Assembly: GCA_046347625.1 (NCBI GenBank)
Contig: JAXMFU010000002.1
Span: forward strand, 62,001 to 126,000
Source of the DNA: CAIMUS01 sp046347625
GTDB taxonomy: Bacteria > Pseudomonadota > Gammaproteobacteria > Competibacterales > Competibacteraceae
Direction of reading: 5' to 3'
DNA length: 64,000 bases
Positions 18,215 to 26,893 of this stretch are shown piece after piece. The notes below the pieces were generated by a model, which had not been told where the DNA came from, did not search any database, and was given only the letters and a program-made list of their open reading frames with translations. The first letter of the stretch is position 1. Every line of letters begins with the position of its first letter. The position numbers and the translations under genes were made by a program.

Positions 18215-18396
18215 GAAGCCGTTCTGCAACCCCCTGCCGGGGGTGCGGTCAAAGCAAAGCGCTATACGCTTCGATTCCGACAGGCTACCCGGCGGCCCGC
18301 CCCATTGGTGCCACTGTTTCGAGTACAATGGCCGCCGTTCCCGCACATCGATGAACCGCCGCCCGGACGGTTTTGCTTTAGAGAGGATGCCTTGCC

Positions 18397-19488
18397 ATGA
18401 CTGCTGTTTCCCGGTCCGACGTAGAAGTCGCCATTCAAGGATATATCGATCCTTACCTGGAGAAAGATCTGCTGGCCGCCAAAGCCATCAAGGATATCCG
18501 CATCGCCGGTGACCGGGTGGAAGTGGACGTGCAACTGGGTTTTCCCGCCGAAGGCTATCACGATACGCTGGTAGCCGCACTGCGCCGGCGCATTACCGCG
18601 CTGGACGGGGTGAACACAGCGCTGCTTCAGGTGGATACCGGGATTATTCCTCATGAAGTGCAGAAAGGTCTCAAGCCCCTGCCCGACGTCAAGAATATTA
18701 TCGCTATCGCCTCGGGCAAAGGCGGTGTCGGGAAATCCACCACGGCGGTAAATCTGGCCCTGGCTTTACAGGCCGAAGGTGCCACGGTGGGCATTCTGGA
18801 TGCCGATATTTATGGTCCCAGCCAGCCGCGCATGCTGGGCACCAACCAGCGCCCGACCTCACAGGATGGCCACTCCATGGAGCCGGTCATCAGCCACGGC
18901 CTGCAATCGATGTCCATCGGCTACATGATCGATGAAGAGACACCGATGATCTGGCGCGGCCCGATGGTCACCCAGGCATTGGAACAACTGCTGCGGGATA
19001 CCCGTTGGCACGACCTGGATTATCTGGTCATCGATCTGCCGCCGGGCACCGGCGATACCCAGCTGACCCTGTCCCAGAAAATTCCGGTCAGCGGCGCCAT
19101 TATCGTTACCACACCCCAGGACATCGCCCTGCTGGATGCCCGTAAGGGGCTGAAGATGTTCGAGAAGGTAAACGTGCCGGTGCTCGGCGTGGTGGAAAAC
19201 ATGAGTATCCATATTTGCAGCCACTGCGGCCATGAGGAGCATATCTTCGGCGAGGGTGGTGGCCGGCGGATGGCCGAACAGTACCATGTGGACTTCCTGG
19301 GGGCGCTGCCGCTGGATATTCGTATCCGTGAGGAAACCGACAGTGGCATGCCCACCGTGATAGCCGAGCCGGAAAGCCGGATCGCCCAGATCTATCGGGA
19401 AATTGCCCGCAAAGCCGCCGCCAGGCTGGCCTTGCAGGCCAAGAGCTATAGCCAGTTATTTCCCAATATCGTCATTCAGAAAACCTGA
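18397..19488 (+). CDS. apbC: iron-sulfur cluster carrier protein ApbC/Mrp
   Basis: A 363-residue NBP35/Mrp family P-loop ATPase that binds and delivers Fe-S clusters in the cytoplasm. Residues ~1-90 form the MIP18/DUF59 domain. The deviant Walker A is ASGKGGVGKST (~residue 108), followed by LDADIYGPSQP and the switch DLPPGTGDTQL. The C-terminal CSHC motif (MSIHICSHCG) supplies the bridging cluster ligands. dcd follows 17 nt later, the same neighbour order as in many gammaproteobacteria. Confidence 0.97.
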   Translation: MTAVSRSDVEVAIQGYIDPYLEKDLLAAKAIKDIRIAGDRVEVDVQLGFPAEGYHDTLVAALRRRITALDGVNTALLQVDTGIIPHEVQKGLKPLPDVKNIIAIASGKGGVGKSTTAVNLALALQAEGATVGILDADIYGPSQPRMLGTNQRPTSQDGHSMEPVISHGLQSMSIGYMIDEETPMIWRGPMVTQALEQLLRDTRWHDLDYLVIDLPPGTGDTQLTLSQKIPVSGAIIVTTPQDIALLDARKGLKMFEKVNVPVLGVVENMSIHICSHCGHEEHIFGEGGGRRMAEQYHVDFLGALPLDIRIREETDSGMPTVIAEPESRIAQIYREIARKAAARLALQAKSYSQLFPNIVIQKT

Positions 19489-19505
19489 GTGTCAGGGAGA
19501 ACGGC

Positions 19506-20102
19506 ATGCGGCTCTGTGATCGGGATATTGAAGCCTGTCTGGAAACCGGCAAGATCGGCATCGACCCCCGTCCGGCGGCGACACGAATCAGCGGGGTAAG
19601 CGTCGATCTGCGTCTGGGCGACCGGTTTCGGGTGTTCAACGATCATGCCGCGCCCTATATCGACCTGAGCGGTCCACGCGACGAAGTGGAACGGGCCATC
19701 AACCATATCATGAGCAAAGAAATCCGGATTGGCCCGGATGATGCCTTTTTTCTTCATCCCGGCGAATTGGCCCTGGCGGTGACCGCCGAATCGATTACCC
19801 TGGCGGACGATATTGTCGGCTGGCTGGATGGACGTTCCAGCCTGGCCCGGCTGGGCTTGATGGTCCACGTGACCGCCCATCGGATCGACCCCGGCTGGAG
19901 CGGCGCCATCGTGCTGGAGTGTTTTAACAGCGGCAAACTGCCGCTGGCGCTGCGACCGGGCATGACCATTTGCGCGATCAATTTTGAGACCCTGTCGGGA
20001 CCGGCGGCGCGACCCTACAACAAGCGCGCCGATGCCAAATACCGGCATCAGCGCGGCCCGACACCCAGCCGGATCGGCAAGGACGACTCCCGGCAAACCT
20101 GA
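19506..20102 (+). CDS. dcd: dCTP deaminase
   Basis: Trimeric enzyme converting dCTP to dUTP for thymidylate synthesis. The 198-residue length is slightly above the usual 188-194. Conserved blocks are SVDLRLGDRFRVF, FLHPGELALAVT, the active-site GRSSLARLGLMVHVTAHRID (catalytic Arg/Glu neighbourhood, with ECFN later), and the nucleotide-binding YNKRADAKYRHQRGP near the C-terminus. GGGAGAACGGC precedes the ATG. It forms an operon with apbC. Confidence 0.97.
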   Translation: MRLCDRDIEACLETGKIGIDPRPAATRISGVSVDLRLGDRFRVFNDHAAPYIDLSGPRDEVERAINHIMSKEIRIGPDDAFFLHPGELALAVTAESITLADDIVGWLDGRSSLARLGLMVHVTAHRIDPGWSGAIVLECFNSGKLPLALRPGMTICAINFETLSGPAARPYNKRADAKYRHQRGPTPSRIGKDDSRQT

Positions 20103-20143
20103 TTTTTTCGACTCACGCTTTTTTCAGTCCAACGAGGCAAACC

Positions 20144-20350
20144 ATGAATCCTGAAGTTTTTAATTCATCACTACGCCAATTTCTCAAGCAGGTCGGCGTG
20201 ACTTCCCAGCGGCAAATCGAAGAAGCAGTCAACCATGCCTTGGAGCATGGTGAGATTACAGGAAATGAACGGCTGCGGGCGGTAATGACACTGAAAGTCG
20301 ACCAATTGGAATTCACTCATATCGTCGAAGACGATATTGCGTTGGAGTGA
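20144..20350 (+). CDS. small DUF6494-type protein
   Basis: A 68-residue acidic protein, MNPEVFNSSLRQFLKQVGVT then SQRQIEEAV. It matches the pattern of the small DUF6494 family of unknown function (a Leu/Phe-rich helix followed by VTSQREIE). A ribosome-binding site AACGAGGC lies before the ATG. It follows dcd by 41 nt and may be the last gene of the apbC-dcd transcript. Confidence 0.75.
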   Translation: MNPEVFNSSLRQFLKQVGVTSQRQIEEAVNHALEHGEITGNERLRAVMTLKVDQLEFTHIVEDDIALE

Positions 20351-20395
20351 GTTAGAAGTTAAGAGTTAGGGGTTAGGAGTTACCTTGCAACTCCA

Positions 20396-20475
20396 CGTAG
20401 GTCGGGTTAGGCGCGCTTCCTGCCGCGCATGGAGCTGGCAGAGAGGTGGCGGGCGCGCTGTAACCCGACAGGGAA
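20396..20475. repeat. GTAGGTCGGGTTA dispersed repeat, copy 3
   Basis: GTAGGTCGGGTTAGGCGCGC to GCGCGCTGTAACCCGACAGG, ~80 bp, with inner CCTGCCGCGCATGGAG shared with the copy at 23243. The remainder of 20351-20872 is AT-richer and contains no gene that I can support. Confidence 0.85.
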
Positions 20476-20925
20476 TCTGCACAGCCAACGATAGCAGGGG
20501 ACTTACAGGTGCGTCGTGACCTGACGTAAAGGCCGCTTTTTATCACCCGTGTGCTCTTTATCCCATAGAAAAGGACCGTTGGGGTGAGGAAAGAACTCCA
20601 ACATAATCCTAGAAGTCATAGAAGGAAAAGCTATAACCAAATTTAAATTTATTCTTAGAAAAATGGTCTTTCAACCGTTAAAGTAATCCGATTGACAGCA
20701 AATTTTACAGAAAGTATCGAGCAAAAGGTGGTCGTGTCCGCGTCCATCGGATGGCACCGAAACCTTTAACCAGTGCCCTTATAGGATCTAAAGGATCTCC
20801 CAGGGCGAATACTACATATTGCAATTGTAATAGCCATAAAACTACTTATATTGTAATAAGGACCATATCGACATGGAGGAACCAGTAGACCCCTTTGTGG
20901 AGCCACTCACTGAGGTTATTCTGCT

Positions 20926-21171
20926 ATGTTAACCAATCCTACCCATCATCGAGCCGGGACCCAGGAAATCTTTAACCGAGCCACCTCTGCGTATACCGAG
21001 CGGTGTCACCATCAGGGCTTGGCGCCGTTGACCACCAGCGTGTTCAAATCCCTGGTCAGCGAGCGGTTCGTCGAGCTAAGGACGGAAAGCAATCTTAAGC
21101 TGGGCGTGTTTTTTCCGTCGGCCGATGAATTCCTCTGTTACGACCCTTATCCGCCGCCTGGACACGGTTGA
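20926..21171 (+). CDS. hypothetical protein
   Basis: An 81-residue reading frame with no recognised domain. A possible leader peptide reading frame, 20873-20932 (ATG to TAA, 19 codons), overlaps its start by seven bases (ATGTTAA), and GAGG stands ten bases before the ATG, which would allow coupled translation. Codon use is less biased to GC than the neighbours. It could be a remnant or a spurious frame. Confidence 0.4.
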   Translation: MLTNPTHHRAGTQEIFNRATSAYTERCHHQGLAPLTTSVFKSLVSERFVELRTESNLKLGVFFPSADEFLCYDPYPPPGHG

Positions 21172-21279
21172 TTCCAACTGACAAACTGCTAGCCGCCGTC
21201 GTCGCTCTTCACTACAATCGATTCTTTTTGCAATCGTTGTCATACATAATTGAACCTACCCTGTTGAAGAGCGACAACC

Positions 21280-22869
21280 ATGCCCCAGGTATTTCTGTAC
21301 GACACCACCCTGCGCGACGGCGCCCAGCGCGAGGACCTCTCTTTATCGCTGGATGATAAGCTGACCATCGCCCGCAAACTGGACAACTTCGGGGTGCACT
21401 ACATCGAAGGCGGTTGGCCCGGCTCCAATCCCAAGGATGCCGAATTTTTCATGCGTGTACGCGACTTGAACCTTAAGCAGGCTCGAGTCTCTGCGTTCGG
21501 CAGCACCCGCCGCAAGGACAGCCGCTGTGCAGAAGACAGCAATCTGCGCGCGCTGGTGGAGGCCGCCACCCCCGCCGTCACCCTGGTCGGGAAAAGCTGG
21601 GATTTCCATGTGCACCACATTCTTAACGCCACCCTGGAAGAAAATCTGACCATGATCCAGGAGAGCGTGGCCTACCTGAAAAGCCTGGGCAAGGAAGTCA
21701 TTTACGACGCCGAGCATTTTTTCGATGGATACAAGGCCAATCCCGATTACGCCGTCGCCACCTTGCAAGCCGCCGCCTCGGGTGGCGCGGACTGGCTGGT
21801 GCTCTGCGAGACTAACGGTGGCGCCCTGCCCTGGGAAGTGGGGGACATCGTCGGCGCGGTGCACGCCAGGGTCAAGATTCCCCTGGGGATTCATGCCCAT
21901 AACGACAGCGGTTGCGCCGTGGCCAACTCGCTGGCCGCCGTCCGTGCCGGTTGCACGCAGGTACAGGGCACGATCAACGGTTATGGCGAGCGGGTCGGCA
22001 ATGCCGATCTGATAACTATCCTCCCCAATCTGCAACTCAAGCTGGGACTGACGGTCGTCGACAATGAGCAATTACAGGGCTTGACCAAGCTGTCTCGACT
22101 GGTAGCGGAGATTGTCAATCTTAAACACGATAACCATCAGCCCTACACCGGACTGAGTGCTTTTGCCCATAAAGGTGGCATTCATGTCGCCGCCGTGCTC
22201 AAGAATGTAACCAGCTATCAGCATATCGACCCGGCGCTGGTGGGCAATGAGACTCGGGCGTTGGTCTCGGAGTTGTCCGGTCGCGGCAATCTGATCTATC
22301 AGGCGCGTGCCCATGGCCTGAACATCACCCCGCAGGAAGCCGACCGGGTTTTACGGCGGATCAAGGAACTGGAGCACGAAGGCTTTACCTTCGAGGCCGC
22401 CGAAGCCTCGGTGGATCTGATGATGCATCGGGCCAGGCGGGACTATCGGGCGCCCTTCGATCTGATCGATTTTATGGCACTGGTGGAACATCGCCAGGGC
22501 CGAGGTCTGGTGGCCGAGGCCATGGTCAAAATCCGGATTGGCGAGGAGATCCGGTTGACCGCCGCCGAGGGTAACGGTCCGGTCGACGCTCTGGCTCAGG
22601 CACTGCGCCAGGCATTGACCGACATCTACCCGCAATTGCAATCTGTGCGCCTGACCGATTACAAGGTTCGTATCCTGAACAGCGATAAAGGAACCGGTGC
22701 CACCACACGGGTGCTGATTACCTTTCATGACGGCAATCGCTCCTGGACCACGGTGGGCGCCAGCAGCAATATCATCGAGGCCAGTTGGCGGGCGCTGTCG
22801 GACAGCATGGAGTATGCCCTGCTGCCCGCTCGGGAACAGGAAGAAGCGCCGTTGGCGGCGGCCTCTTAA
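21280..22869 (+). CDS. cimA: (R)-citramalate synthase
   Basis: A 529-residue DRE-TIM metallolyase condensing pyruvate and acetyl-CoA to citramalate, the threonine-independent entry to isoleucine (or 2-oxobutyrate). The N-terminus carries LYDTTLRDGAQ, with HAHNDSGCAVANSL (metal His ligands) and GTINGYGERVGNADL; these and the GWPGSNPKD segment favour CimA over isopropylmalate synthase. The C-terminal ~110 residues are the LeuA regulatory domain, where isoleucine feedback would act. It is monocistronic. Confidence 0.93.
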   Translation: MPQVFLYDTTLRDGAQREDLSLSLDDKLTIARKLDNFGVHYIEGGWPGSNPKDAEFFMRVRDLNLKQARVSAFGSTRRKDSRCAEDSNLRALVEAATPAVTLVGKSWDFHVHHILNATLEENLTMIQESVAYLKSLGKEVIYDAEHFFDGYKANPDYAVATLQAAASGGADWLVLCETNGGALPWEVGDIVGAVHARVKIPLGIHAHNDSGCAVANSLAAVRAGCTQVQGTINGYGERVGNADLITILPNLQLKLGLTVVDNEQLQGLTKLSRLVAEIVNLKHDNHQPYTGLSAFAHKGGIHVAAVLKNVTSYQHIDPALVGNETRALVSELSGRGNLIYQARAHGLNITPQEADRVLRRIKELEHEGFTFEAAEASVDLMMHRARRDYRAPFDLIDFMALVEHRQGRGLVAEAMVKIRIGEEIRLTAAEGNGPVDALAQALRQALTDIYPQLQSVRLTDYKVRILNSDKGTGATTRVLITFHDGNRSWTTVGASSNIIEASWRALSDSMEYALLPAREQEEAPLAAAS

Positions 22870-22885
22870 GCATTGGCTGGCGGAG

Positions 22886-22914
22886 TTGCCGGCGGGGACG
22901 TCGGCGCTCCCAGG
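22886..22914. repeat. GCCGGCG..CGTCGGC..CTCCCAGG dispersed repeat, copy 2
   Basis: TTGCCGGCGGGGACGTCGGC followed by GCTCCCAGG, right after cimA. It overlaps an apparent upstream extension of the next small gene, which argues that the extension is not coding. Confidence 0.7.
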
Positions 22915-22929
22915 TTGGATCGAGCGCTG

Positions 22930-23148
22930 ATGAGCGGCAGCTATCTAAGTTGTGATCTGTGCGGGAAATTCGGCCCGCCCGCCGGTTTTTTCTTCAAGGA
23001 CGGCATCAGCATGTGCTATGCATGTTATTTCGATGCGGGCATCCCTGCAGAGAAAGCCGAAAGTCCGTCCCCCGACAGCGATCGGGATCAAGAAAACGCA
23101 AACGATAGCGCAACGGTTCAGCCCTCTCTCCACCGGGCTGGTGGTTAG
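22930..23148 (+). CDS. small zinc-ribbon-like protein
   Basis: A 72-residue protein. Two CxxC pairs (CDLCGKFG near residue 8 and CYACYF near residue 32) are spaced as in a zinc ribbon, followed by an acidic, disordered tail (SPSPDSDRDQEN). The ATG at 22930 is chosen because upstream in-frame codons come from a dispersed repeat. No strong ribosome-binding site is visible. Function unknown; it could be a tiny metal-binding regulator. Confidence 0.5.
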   Translation: MSGSYLSCDLCGKFGPPAGFFFKDGISMCYACYFDAGIPAEKAESPSPDSDRDQENANDSATVQPSLHRAGG

Positions 23149-23164
23149 TGGTTACTGTAAAACT

Positions 23165-23320
23165 CCCCCCGTAGGTCGGGTCAGGCGCGCTTCCTGCCGC
23201 GCATAAGACATTTGGAGGAAGAGCGAGTGGTCCAGAGCCTCCCGTAGGTCGGGTTAGGCGCGCTTCCTGCCGCGCATGGAGTTGGCAGCGACGTGGCGGG
23301 CGCGCCGTAACCCGACAGGG
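23165..23320. repeat. GTAGGTCGGGTTA dispersed repeats, copies 4 and 5
   Basis: A partial copy (23165-23203, ending TGCCGCGCATAAG) is followed by a full copy (23243-23320) running from GTAGGTCGGGTTAGGCGCGC to GCGCCGTAACCCGACAGGG. After it comes GAGTTTCATCCCCGACGGTG, also found after other copies. Confidence 0.85.
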
Positions 23321-23378
23321 AGCCGAGTTTCATCCCCGACGGTGCTTTTTAATGAAAAGTATGACCGGTTAAAACAGT

Positions 23379-23475
23379 AGGTCGGGCACAGGACGTGCCT
23401 GACAGCGCGTCGGCATTGAGGATGGTCGAGTCCCGTGGGGTAGGCTGTCGGGCACGTCCTGTGCCCGACCTACCA
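23379..23475. repeat. long inverted repeat GTAGGTCGGGCACAGGACGT
   Basis: The left arm GTAGGTCGGGCACAGGACGT, continuing GCCTGACA, is mirrored by TGTCGGGCACGTCCTGTGCC, continuing CGACCTAC. The two near-perfect arms of ~28 bp surround a ~40-bp loop. A related fragment (GTAGGTCGGGCGCAGGACAT) occurs at ~55030. No gene is seen in 23149-23548. Confidence 0.85.
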
Positions 23476-23548
23476 TTGCTTCTCTTTTTGGAGGGGTGGC
23501 GCGGAGCGCCGGGGTGGTTTATCGCAGAAATGGTATAAACGGCCATTC

Positions 23549-25501
23549 TTAAATCTGCACCTGAATGCCGATCTCGATTACCGATCCCGGTGGAATTCGG
23601 AAAAACGAGGTGGTCGGGGTGGAATTGCGTTGCATCAGATTGAACAGCTTCTTAGCCCAGACAGCCATCCCCCCTTTCTTGGCACTGGCGATTAAAGTCT
23701 GCCGGCCGATGTAATAGGTGCAGGTCATCGGTTCGAACGCCAGACCGAAGCGCTTGCATTCCGCCAAGGCTGCCGGAATATCGGGGTCTTCCATAAAACC
23801 ATAGAAAATATTGACCCGGAAAAAGCCCGCTGCCAACTTTCGCACCCGCACCCGCTCGGATTCACTCATCCGCGGCACCCGCCGGGTGATCACCGTGCAG
23901 AATACGACTTGTTCGTGCAATACCTGATTATGCTTCAAATGGTGCAGGAACATCGGCGGCGTAGCCGTGCGCTGCTCGGTCATGAAAACCGCCGTACCCG
24001 CTACCCGTACCGGTGGATGCGCCATCAACAGTTTGAGAAATTGCCCTAACGGTTGGCCGGTGAGGCGGAGCCGCTTGTTGAGCGTTTCCTGCCCCTTGTT
24101 CCAGGTAGTCATCACGGTGAACAACACAATACCGACCGCCAGCGGGAACCAGCCGCCCTCCTCCACCTTAAGCGAATTGGCCACGAAAAAGGAGATGTCC
24201 GCACTCAGGAAGATCAATAACAACAGTCCGGCCGTAAACCGGCTCCACCCGCCCCGTTCACGGGCCACCACATAAGCGACGATCGAGGTGATCAACATCG
24301 TTCCCGCTACGGCAATGCCATAAGCCGCCGCCAGGCTGCCGGAAGAACGAAAACTCACGACCAGGGCGATCGTGGCAATCATTAACATCCAGTTGATCGT
24401 AGGCACATAAATCTGGCCGATCTCGGTGGAAGAGGTCTGCTCGATCCGCAGGCGTGGGCATTCACCCAGTTGTACGGCCTGCCGGGTCAGTGAGAACGCC
24501 CCACTGATCACGGCCTGCGAAGCGATCACGGTCGCCATCGTAGCCAGTACCACCAGGGGTTGAACGGCCCAGTCCGGAGCCAGGTGATAAAAAGGTTCGG
24601 TTGCCTCGGCGGGATTGTGCAACAGCAGTGCGCCCTGGCCGAAATAGTTGAGCAGCAAGGCCGGCAACACCAGAACAAACCAGACCAGCCGAATCGGCAG
24701 GCGGCCGAAATGCCCCATGTCCGCATACAGCGCCTCCCCGCCGGTCACCGCCAGAAATACCGAACCCAGCACCAGAAAACCGATCCAGCCGTTATGAAAG
24801 AAAAACTGGACGCCGTATTGGGGATTGACGGCGCTAAGCACCTCGGGCCTGTCCAGGATACCGTTAATACCCAGCAGCGCCAGCGTGGTAAACCAGATCA
24901 GCATGATCGGTCCGAAGGCCGCACCGATCTTGGCGGTACCATGCCGCTGGAACAGGAACAACAGCAAGAGCACCACAATAGTCACAGGAATTACCAGACG
25001 TTCCATCGCCGGTGCCGCAACTTTCAAGCCCTCCATCGCACTCAAGACCGAAATGGCGGGAGTGATCATGCTGTCACCATAAAGCAGCGCCGCGCCGAAC
25101 AGCGCCAACGCGATCAGCACTTTGCGTCCTTTCGTCTGGGACTCGTGCTCACGCTGCTGCGGCCTTAACAGCGCCAGCAGGGCCAGGATGCCGCCTTCCC
25201 CCCGGTTATCGGCACGCATAATGTAAATCAGATATTTGATCGAAATCACGACGATCAGCGACCAGAAAATCAGCGACAACACGCCGAGCACATTTTCCAT
25301 CGTCGGTTGAATGCGATGGAACTCACTGAGAAAGCATTCGCGGAAGGCATACAGCGGACTGGTGCCGATGTCACCGAAGACAATTCCGGTCGCGGCAACG
25401 CTGATTGCCAGCAATTTCTTGTAATCTCTGATCGAGGCTTCAGCATGGCCGGTGGAAAATTCAGCCTGCTCGGCGGCAGAGTCGGGGTTTAATTCCTGCA
25501 T
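23549..25501 (-). CDS. kup: KUP-family potassium uptake protein
   Basis: Inner-membrane K+/H+ symporter of 650 residues with ~12 transmembrane helices followed by a ~150-residue cytoplasmic C-terminus. The signature VFGDIGTSPLYAF is near residue 40, and RADNRGEGGILALLAL and LLYGDSMITPAISVLSA follow, as in all KUP proteins. The ATG at 25501 is chosen; an in-frame extension to 25630 is Cys-rich and unlike the family. Start context lacks a strong Shine-Dalgarno. Confidence 0.95.
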   Translation of the reverse strand: MQELNPDSAAEQAEFSTGHAEASIRDYKKLLAISVAATGIVFGDIGTSPLYAFRECFLSEFHRIQPTMENVLGVLSLIFWSLIVVISIKYLIYIMRADNRGEGGILALLALLRPQQREHESQTKGRKVLIALALFGAALLYGDSMITPAISVLSAMEGLKVAAPAMERLVIPVTIVVLLLLFLFQRHGTAKIGAAFGPIMLIWFTTLALLGINGILDRPEVLSAVNPQYGVQFFFHNGWIGFLVLGSVFLAVTGGEALYADMGHFGRLPIRLVWFVLVLPALLLNYFGQGALLLHNPAEATEPFYHLAPDWAVQPLVVLATMATVIASQAVISGAFSLTRQAVQLGECPRLRIEQTSSTEIGQIYVPTINWMLMIATIALVVSFRSSGSLAAAYGIAVAGTMLITSIVAYVVARERGGWSRFTAGLLLLIFLSADISFFVANSLKVEEGGWFPLAVGIVLFTVMTTWNKGQETLNKRLRLTGQPLGQFLKLLMAHPPVRVAGTAVFMTEQRTATPPMFLHHLKHNQVLHEQVVFCTVITRRVPRMSESERVRVRKLAAGFFRVNIFYGFMEDPDIPAALAECKRFGLAFEPMTCTYYIGRQTLIASAKKGGMAVWAKKLFNLMQRNSTPTTSFFRIPPGSVIEIGIQVQI

Positions 25502-25669
25502 ACGGACCGTTCGGTAGTTGAAATCAGGGTTGGGAACACAGTCGCAGGCACGGCTGAACGCTGTAGCGCCGGCATCCGCGCTATGAAGATCGAGACTATG
25601 ACAGCAGCATAATTTGAAAGTATAGCCCAAATACTTGAACAGGCTGCAAGTATTCCAGACGGTAGAGGG

Positions 25670-26209
25670 TTAAATTCCGGTCACGATCACGCCTTGATAG
25701 AGAAAGGGTCCGGTCGGTTGAGCGCTGGGAGCAGCATCGGCAGGCTCGAGGCTGACCGCGAAGCCGCTTGCTTTAGGTAGCAGGCGCAGGTTGTCGGCGG
25801 AGAGCGACAGAGTGGCGGAATCCCGCAACGGCAGCAACCCCAGCGCGTGTGGAGGTTGCGCTTTGCCGGTCAGCAGCCATAACTGGAAGTTGTGTCGGGG
25901 CGTCGGTTCCTGTGGACGCAGCACGTGGATTCGGAGCTGTTGCCTGCCGCCATCGGCGCGCAACAACCAGGCCGGGCGCTCGGCACCGTCATCGATGACC
26001 ACGATGATGTCCAGTGGGGTCGACAGCCAGATGCCTGCTCCCAATTGGAATCCCAGCAGCAGCAGCAGCAGCAGGCCGCTGACCAACAGACTCCAGGTAC
26101 GCCAGAACGCCGGGTCGTTCCAGAGGCCGGCCTGGGGCGCTGAGGATAGAGAGGGTTCGTTGGCGGTGGGTAACGCCAGATCCTGATCGTGATAAAGAGA
26201 ACGGGCCAT
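25670..26209 (-). CDS. membrane-anchored protein with anti-sigma-K (RskA) C-terminal-like domain
   Basis: A 179-residue protein: a ~35-residue cytoplasmic N-terminus, one transmembrane helix (LLVSGLLLLLLLGFQLGAG) and an extracytoplasmic domain. The latter has FQLWLLTG, the LGLLP turn, FAVSLEPADAAPSAQPTGP and YQGVIV, all features of the RskA C-terminal domain. The usual N-terminal anti-sigma zinc-binding helix bundle is missing and no sigma factor gene is adjacent. GGAGG lies eight bases before the ATG at 26209. It may sense or scaffold something other than an ECF sigma factor. Confidence 0.65.
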   Translation of the reverse strand: MARSLYHDQDLALPTANEPSLSSAPQAGLWNDPAFWRTWSLLVSGLLLLLLLGFQLGAGIWLSTPLDIIVVIDDGAERPAWLLRADGGRQQLRIHVLRPQEPTPRHNFQLWLLTGKAQPPHALGLLPLRDSATLSLSADNLRLLPKASGFAVSLEPADAAPSAQPTGPFLYQGVIVTGI

Positions 26210-26291
26210 GGACAATACCTCCAGCCTGGGTTTGATTGAAGTATAGTAAGCTTTTATGATTTTTACACGATGAATCGAGTGAGGTTAGCGT

Positions 26292-26498
26292 ATGCCTGTT
26301 GTTCCGGCCGTTGCCTGGATTATTCTGGCCTTGGGAATCGCCATCGGGGTTATTATTCTGTCGTCTTACCTGGGGCATGCGTTTTCCTGGGTGTTCGCCT
26401 CCCTGGGTTTCCTCGGGGGAATCTTCGGAATAGCCGCCCTCTACGAAATCTTCAGGGATTTATGGAAAAGATCGACTCCCGGACAAACCAGGAAATAA
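26292..26498 (+). CDS. small two-helix membrane protein
   Basis: A 68-residue hydrophobic protein with two transmembrane helices (AWIILALGIAIGVIILSSYL and WVFASLGFLGGIFGIAALY) and a basic C-terminus (WKRSTPGQTRK). GAGTGAGG stands seven bases before the ATG. No family recognised. It is immediately followed (6 nt) by another membrane protein gene, so they form a pair, divergent from the RskA-like gene. Confidence 0.6.
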   Translation: MPVVPAVAWIILALGIAIGVIILSSYLGHAFSWVFASLGFLGGIFGIAALYEIFRDLWKRSTPGQTRK

Positions 26499-26504
26499 CG
26501 CCCG

Positions 26505-26876
26505 ATGTCGCTGGCAGACTCTTTCGCCGTACTGGCCCTGCTTACCCTACTCTCTCTGACCGGGTTTTCCTATTATGCCGAAAAATTCAAGCTGGTCGAT
26601 AAACTCCTGGCATATCGCTGGCCACGATTGCTTATCGAAAGCGCTTACCGGGCGGGTTTCCTGAGCAGTGTCGTCCTGCTCGGCTTCGATCCCTATCTGG
26701 CTGCGCTTCTGTTCTATGTATCGCTGCTGGGTTATATCGTGGTCAAGACCGATAACCAGTACCGCTGGATGCCGAATGTTATCAAGACCGGTGTTATTTT
26801 TATTATCGTTTATCTGATCCTGCACCATGCGCAGAGCCTGTCGTGGTGGGACTGGCTCAGGATTCGGCCATCTTGA
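26505..26876 (+). CDS. membrane protein of unknown function
   Basis: A 123-residue protein with about four hydrophobic segments (FAVLALLTLLSLTGF, AGFLSSVVLLGF, ALLFYVSLLGYIVV, TGVIFIIVYLILHH). The loop KTDNQYRWMPNVIK separates the last two. No domain recognised. It ends 18 nt from the convergent PLP decarboxylase gene. Partner of the small membrane protein upstream. Confidence 0.6.
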   Translation: MSLADSFAVLALLTLLSLTGFSYYAEKFKLVDKLLAYRWPRLLIESAYRAGFLSSVVLLGFDPYLAALLFYVSLLGYIVVKTDNQYRWMPNVIKTGVIFIIVYLILHHAQSLSWWDWLRIRPS

Positions 26877-26893
26877 AGGACATAGCCGGTTTT

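Noticed and set aside
26505..26876. Small membrane protein as a KUP or sensor accessory
   Set aside because: No sequence feature or shared operon supports it; kept as unknown.
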